From assembly GCA_000226015.1 (NCBI GenBank), contig JH152972.1, forward strand, positions 96,240 to 118,886: a stretch of 22,647 nt of DNA, in the 5' to 3' direction. Source of the stretch: Mnemiopsis leidyi. Its lineage: Eukaryota > Ctenophora > Tentaculata > Lobata > Bolinopsidae. Positions 18,956-22,647 of this stretch are shown here, in pieces. The notes under the pieces were generated by a model that was not told the DNA's origin, ran no database searches, and was given only the letters and a program-made list of their open reading frames with translations. The first letter of the stretch is position 1. Each line of letters opens with the position of its first letter. Both the position numbers and the translations under genes were made by a program.

Positions 18956-19149
18956 ATATATGGTGACGTTATTCTTGAAACTGAAAGTCTAAACTTATCG
19001 TCATTTCAGGAGCTCATGATCATGCACTGTTTGCCACTGCCAGTATAAATTTTGGGTGGATATTAGACACTGAAAAATGGCAGAATAAACTTCCTGCTAA
19101 ACTGGAGTGACGAATACAGATTTTAGAGTGCTATTGAAGTGTGAGCAGG

Positions 19150-19470
19150 CTGCATCATGTACGCTGTATGACTATGCTCATGAGTACAGTGGAGTACTGT
19201 ATAGGTAGGCTATCGGACGTCTATAGGATCTGTCGTATATCAGTCAGCTATGGGTCTTGTTTAGGTTTCAGCCGTGTTCAGGCCGGCTATCGGGCATAAA
19301 ATCGGGCATCGATAAACCGACGACCATGTATAAGTATAAATATAGGACTTGTATTGTGGGCCACTCGTGTATAGGCCGGCTATACAGCAAACTTGAAGGC
19401 AGACTATAGGTCGGCTAATGGCTATGGGCCGTGTTTGGGCCCCATATTTGTTAGCTATCGACCGTGTATT
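19150..19470. repeat. Decayed short-period repeat rich in AGGCCGGCTAT
   Basis: Variants of GTGTATAGGCCGGCTATC recur: near 19270 (GTGTTCAGGCCGGCTATC), near 19369 (GTGTATAGGCCGGCTATA), near 19405 (AGGTCGGCTAATGGCTATGG), and CTATCGACCGTGTATTGACT near 19455. Spacing is irregular and divergence is high, so this is an old minisatellite or a compound simple repeat. Confidence 0.45.
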
Positions 19471-19702
19471 GACTATTGATTATAATGAACTATAACTATT
19501 ACGGCCATGACTAATCGCTAAATTTGAATTTAATGAAGAAACTCAACCAAAATATAGTGATTGTCAATTCCGAGAGGAAAGACTTGAGCTACAAATACGA
19601 TCAAAACCATTATCAACTCCCAACAAACACATATATGAAACGTTATCCACGACATAAGAAGTAAAGATACGCGACACGTCACCAAGAAGCAATACATTAC
19701 CG

Positions 19703-19867
19703 TTACGTTGTCTCATTAATACAATCCTGGAAACAACCACTCATCCCAGTTGAAGTGGTGCTGCTCGAGCCAGTGTCAAGATCTCCCTCTCTAATAGATA
19801 GTCTAGCCTGTTGATTAATCAGCATGTATAGGACACAACCTTGTACAACTACATCAGGTCTTACCAG
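19703..19867 (-). CDS. Candidate terminal exon of an unknown gene (54 codons)
   Basis: On the minus strand, after a TAG that could serve as a 3' splice site (AG at 19869-19868), an open frame of 54 codons runs to TAA at 19705-19703. The peptide includes VVVQGCVLYMLINQQARLS, then an acidic/Ser-Thr stretch (REGDLDTGSSSTTSTG) and a Cys-containing end (CFQDCINETT). It has no TM segment and no family I recognise. It starts in phase 0, which fits the phase-0 end of the candidate exon at 20540-20667, so the two may belong to one gene. The pyrimidine tract is weak. It is called on codon quality and phase only. Confidence 0.33.
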   Translation of the reverse strand: MVRPDVVVQGCVLYMLINQQARLSIREGDLDTGSSSTTSTGMSGCFQDCINETT

Positions 19868-19925
19868 CTACGTTAAATACGTACCGACTAGGCTTGGTTA
19901 ATTTCTTTTTTTTCAACGAATCTGA

Positions 19926-20278
19926 TTGAAATGGAGTGAAATTAAACAGAATATCTCATGTTTGTATAAATTTAAGGTTGAGTTTGGCTGGCCGATAATC
20001 AGAGGTAGTAAGGACTTTCCGAAAGGGTGGACAGAACTTTTGACAAGTCAGTTATCTGACCCGGGATTCCGTAAACCTTCTGAACCTTGTCACTTGTCAC
20101 TGATCGCAAAGTGTTTATATTCTTGTAAGTAATTTTAGTTAAACCTTTAGGTACCACCAAGTCAAAAAGTTGGGCAAATAAAAATCACGACCTTTTCACG
20201 AAATTAGTCACTGACGTTTTATATTTGATTTCAGTCCAAGTCCAAGACGTGAAAGTGAGGATAAGTTCATTGTCGAAG
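19926..20278 (+). CDS. Candidate plus-strand exon pair around a strong 110-bp intron
   Basis: An open frame from about 19926 reaches a perfect donor, TTCTT/GTAAGT (GT at 20125-20126). After 110 bp a good acceptor (TATTTGATTTCAG, AG at 20233-20234) begins a 44-bp segment ending GAAG/GTAAAA (20278). Splicing keeps a frame open across the junction (CLYS then FQVQDVKVRISSLSK). The upstream part includes GWPIIRGSKDFPKGWTELL. No domain is recognised and the upstream exon boundary is unclear. It lies between two candidate minus-strand exons, so at most one reading may be right. Confidence 0.25.
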
Positions 20279-20539
20279 GTAAAAAAGTAAAACTATGAAC
20301 ATTGCCTTTGAAGAAGTTTTTGAAATTGTGACAGGGCAATGGAACCATGAAGCATAGGAGTGAGACTGCCATCAATGTTGGTTAGCTAAACAAACTATAA
20401 GAATATCTGGGATTCTGGGAATTTTGATGTTAAGTCAATTGTTATGTAAAACAGATTTCACAAACAAAGTCAAAAGGACAGACAAAATTCAACATACAGA
20501 CAAACAGATAAGATTAAGAACGATGAATAAATTTCTTAC

Positions 20540-20667
20540 CCTTTCATTCTCGGTGGTAACTGTTTTGTCGATGTTTATCGGGGTAGAATACTTCTCTGAG
20601 ATAGTTCCACCAGCAGTGTTATTGGCTCTGATCGAGATACGTTGCACATCGATACAAAACATTTTAT
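20540..20667 (-). CDS. Candidate exon resembling the end of a fibronectin type III domain
   Basis: On the minus strand TTTTTCATTTAG (AG at 20669-20668) precedes a 128-bp segment ending GAAAGG/GTAAGA (GT at 20539-20538). One frame is fully open: two bases, then 42 codons beginning KMFCIDVQRISIRANNTAGG and continuing TISEKYSTPINIDKTVTTEN. The pattern of alternating hydrophobics, then RANNTAGG, a Ser-Glu, and a Thr-rich linker is what the last two strands of an FN3 domain look like. That would suggest an extracellular receptor or adhesion protein. The ending is phase 0, compatible with the exon candidate at 19703-19867. Neighbouring exons upstream were not found. Confidence 0.42.
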
Positions 20668-20679
20668 CTAAATGAAAAA

Positions 20680-21115
20680 TCCCTTTAAAATGTATTTATC
20701 AAATTAATTTTCGATCTTCATTTTGGAGCTATCTCAATGGAATGGAATTTTGCAGAGCAGACAGAATAGTCAATACAATATCATATGATGAGAATCAAAA
20801 GATATAATCAAAACATACACATCAATAATTGATCATAACTCACATAAAAATCAGAAATGAACTTACTTACATATAAGAAAATATCATTGTAAGAATGTAG
20901 GATAGGGAAAATTTTGATAATCCATCAAATCCGCCGATAAGTTCACCTGGGTGGTATCATTGGATTTGAAGGATCAGATAGGATCCGCCGCAGAAAAAAT
21001 ACAGCCGCTTATAGTCTCCATTATTTTCGTGCGAATAAGATACCGTCAATTAGAATTTAAGTATCCCTTATAAATCTAGAGACTCTCCAAGTTTAAAGGG
21101 CAGTTTTAGATAAAC
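20680..21115. other. AT-rich spacer, nothing firmly supported
   Basis: A minus-strand CCCAG/GTGAAC near 20948 resembles a 5' splice site, but the frames behind it are short and ambiguous. Otherwise the sequence is AT-rich and featureless up to the retroelement remnant. Confidence 0.4.
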
Positions 21116-21715
21116 TGCAACGTTGTGTTTCCAGTTCAGTATTTACCACAAATTAAGGCTGTGCTCCGAGACATTGAATCTGATATTGTAGTGCTTCTAG
21201 GACCAACTTACATAGTTACCACCTCTCAGAAAGGACGTTCTACCGGAAATAAAATTTTGAGGAATAGTTCCATCTGTAGAGCCCCAATAGAGGACAGTTC
21301 GAACTGGGTGCAGAGTTGTAATACTCCGAGATGCTTAACTTGTAAGCACATGTGTAAAGCTGGTGATGTTTTTGTTGTTAATGATCAAACTTTGAAGGTG
21401 CCAGCCAAGCTAAATTGTTAAACTTGGAATTGTATTTATATAGTACGATGTAAAATTTGTAGTCAAATTAGAGAAGGGGCTGGGGATTACCAAGTAGTTC
21501 ATGAAGATACGTATTTCGGTCAAACCATGCAGAAGTTTAATCAACTTGTAAATGAGCACAATTCATGTTTTAAGTTTGAAGATAGAAATAAATCTGCTCT
21601 TTCTATTCATGCTTTTGAACACCATGTGTGTTCAATTGAAAACTATAAGTTTGATATTTTGAAAGAACCCCAGAGCACTAAACAGAGAAGAGTTCAGATA
21701 CATAGAGAGGCATAG
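21110..21715 (+). pseudogene. GIY-YIG endonuclease remnant of a retroelement (Penelope-like or similar)
   Basis: One frame is open from just after a stop at 21107-21109, is interrupted by a TAA at 21419-21421, and continues in the same frame to a stop after 21715. It begins at a GTG or internal position, so the upstream reverse transcriptase part is missing. Before the stop are conserved linker features: CNTPRCLTCKHM (CxxC zinc-like) and KLNC. After it come TWNCIYIVRCKIC, YFGQT (the YIG-like half), NEHNSCF and SIHAFEHH. This cysteine linker plus GIY-YIG nuclease order is typical of the C-terminus of Penelope-like and related retroelement polyproteins, whose nuclease nicks target DNA. The internal stop and missing 5' part show it is dead. 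The exact element family is inferred from memory. Confidence 0.68.
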
Positions 21716-22520
21716 AACTAATTGTCTGGGTTTAAATAGATCATGTAAATTAGAAAGGTGGTTTCAGTGCATGTTGTGAGTTTCATTGGCATTTTATCAA
21801 TTTTACCTCTCTTTTTACAATTTTTAATATGGCTTATTTGTTGTTGTTAGCATATTTATTTTATCAGATAGTAACAAAATTTAAGAATTTTATTTTAAGA
21901 TCCTTTTGACGCTTCTATTTCTTATTGTTTTCCTTTGCAACATGATATTAACCAACTTTTTCAGTCCTCTTGCAAACGATTTGAACGAAGTATACACTCA
22001 AGAATTTGTGTGTTTCACTGTCTAGCAAAACAAATGAATTTTAGATTTATCTTCACATGGTAGCGACGACAAGACAGCTTTTTTAAACGAATATAATCAA
22101 ATTTTTTGGGGGGGGGGGTAGGCGGGTAGGCGGGTAGAGACAATTTGTGTGTTGTGGATGAGTAAAACTAAAAGACAATAAACATCAAATATGTTGGAAA
22201 ATATGCGTTTGTTATTACATGAAATTAAATAAATTAACGATTAAAAATAAAACAATCAGCAAAACAATTTCAATGAGTACTGAAAAATTGCAGTAAAGTA
22301 AAATCAAATGTCATCAAACAACCTGTCAATCATCTCCCTCATTTTCTCCGTGAATCGCATCATGAATATATTCAAGAAAATCGGAAAACATTTCAGAAAA
22401 GTTTTTAGAGGCCTCATATCCCTTTTGTTTCATCCATTTCTCTGCTGACCCCACGGTTTTTATCTCTTCCATTTCTTCTGGACTAACAACCTGTTGATTT
22501 TTATTTAGGAAAGCTTATTA
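21716..22520. other. AT-rich 3' flank of the retroelement remnant
   Basis: No ORF is called. The part up to about 22080 may be the untranslated 3' end of the retroelement. A G-rich tract interrupts it at 22108-22135. From 22140 to 22520 the DNA is AT-rich with nothing firm. A minus-strand open stretch near 22330-22490 reads acidic and charged but lacks a start or domain. Confidence 0.4.
22108..22136 (+). repeat. G-run and (TAGGCGGG)n: possible G-quadruplex
   Basis: Eleven consecutive G (22108-22118) are followed by TAGGCGGGTAGGCGGGTAG. Four or more runs of three G within 30 bases meet the usual pattern for a G-quadruplex on the plus strand. Confidence 0.55.
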
Positions 22521-22526
22521 TAGATT

Positions 22527-22647
22527 ATTAACCTACTGTCGCGGACTTCGCGCACTATCGCGCATTTCAGCCTCGGCAAAAATATTCTTGTAGGTTGATA
22601 ACCTACTGTCGCGGCCATCACGCGCTGACACGCATTTCTGGCCTGGC
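22527..22647 (+). repeat. Tandem pair of ACCTACTGTCGCGG repeats; right partner of 514-557
   Basis: TTAACCTACTGTCGCGGACT (from about 22529) and ATAACCTACTGTCGCGGCCA (from about 22599) are two copies at 70-bp spacing. Each is followed by a CGCGC-rich stretch and a CGCATTTC block. The second copy, with its flanking palindrome GTAGGTT GAT AACCTAC (22590-22606), matches the reverse complement of 514-557 over more than 30 bases. The element continues beyond the window end. Confidence 0.65.

Overview
This is nuclear DNA of an animal, most likely an invertebrate. The evidence is a paired-like homeobox gene split by the conserved intron after homeodomain residue 46, a calcium-independent phospholipase A2 with ankyrin repeats (PLA2G6 family), spliceosomal GT-AG introns, and several non-autonomous transposons and retroelement remnants. 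The DNA is AT-rich, and a 13-base run of N at 10248-10260 shows it comes from a draft assembly. No bacterial, organellar, rRNA or tRNA gene was recognised. The species cannot be fixed from the sequence; a cnidarian or another early-branching or soft-bodied invertebrate would fit.

Layout. From 1 to about 4.1 kb is repeat-derived, gene-poor DNA: an inverted-repeat element (118-849) with a cluster of very stable GAA-loop hairpins, then decayed tandem repeats. From 4.3 to 11.0 kb is a homeobox gene on the minus strand, which I reassembled from four frame-compatible exons (10971-11033, 9095-9276, 4937-5016, 4318-4507). Its large homeodomain intron holds a second gene on the same strand, an intronless PLA2G6-like phospholipase (6092-8101). 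The intron also holds a long fold-back element and a 48-bp minisatellite. The adjacent upstream intron carries, on the plus strand, a broken 2OG-Fe(II) oxygenase (AlkB-like) reading frame and an array of short palindromes. From 11 to 19.6 kb is mostly non-coding, with promoter-like patches (CCAAT, CACGTG, X-box), two minisatellites, a repeated CG-rich motif and two weak small ORFs. From 19.7 to 20.7 kb are candidate exons on both strands, one resembling the end of a fibronectin type III domain. From 21.1 to 21.7 kb is a stop-interrupted GIY-YIG retroelement remnant. The right end repeats, in inverted orientation, a sequence found near the left end.

Main observation. The 48-bp minisatellite at 8603-9137 is built from the 3' end of the homeobox exon plus its 5' splice site. 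The real exon end is the last of eleven units, so the intron begins with a ladder of extra copies of its own splice donor, seven of which keep GT. The acceptor side of the same exon also carries a small duplication. I know of no described equivalent, but I could not search for one.
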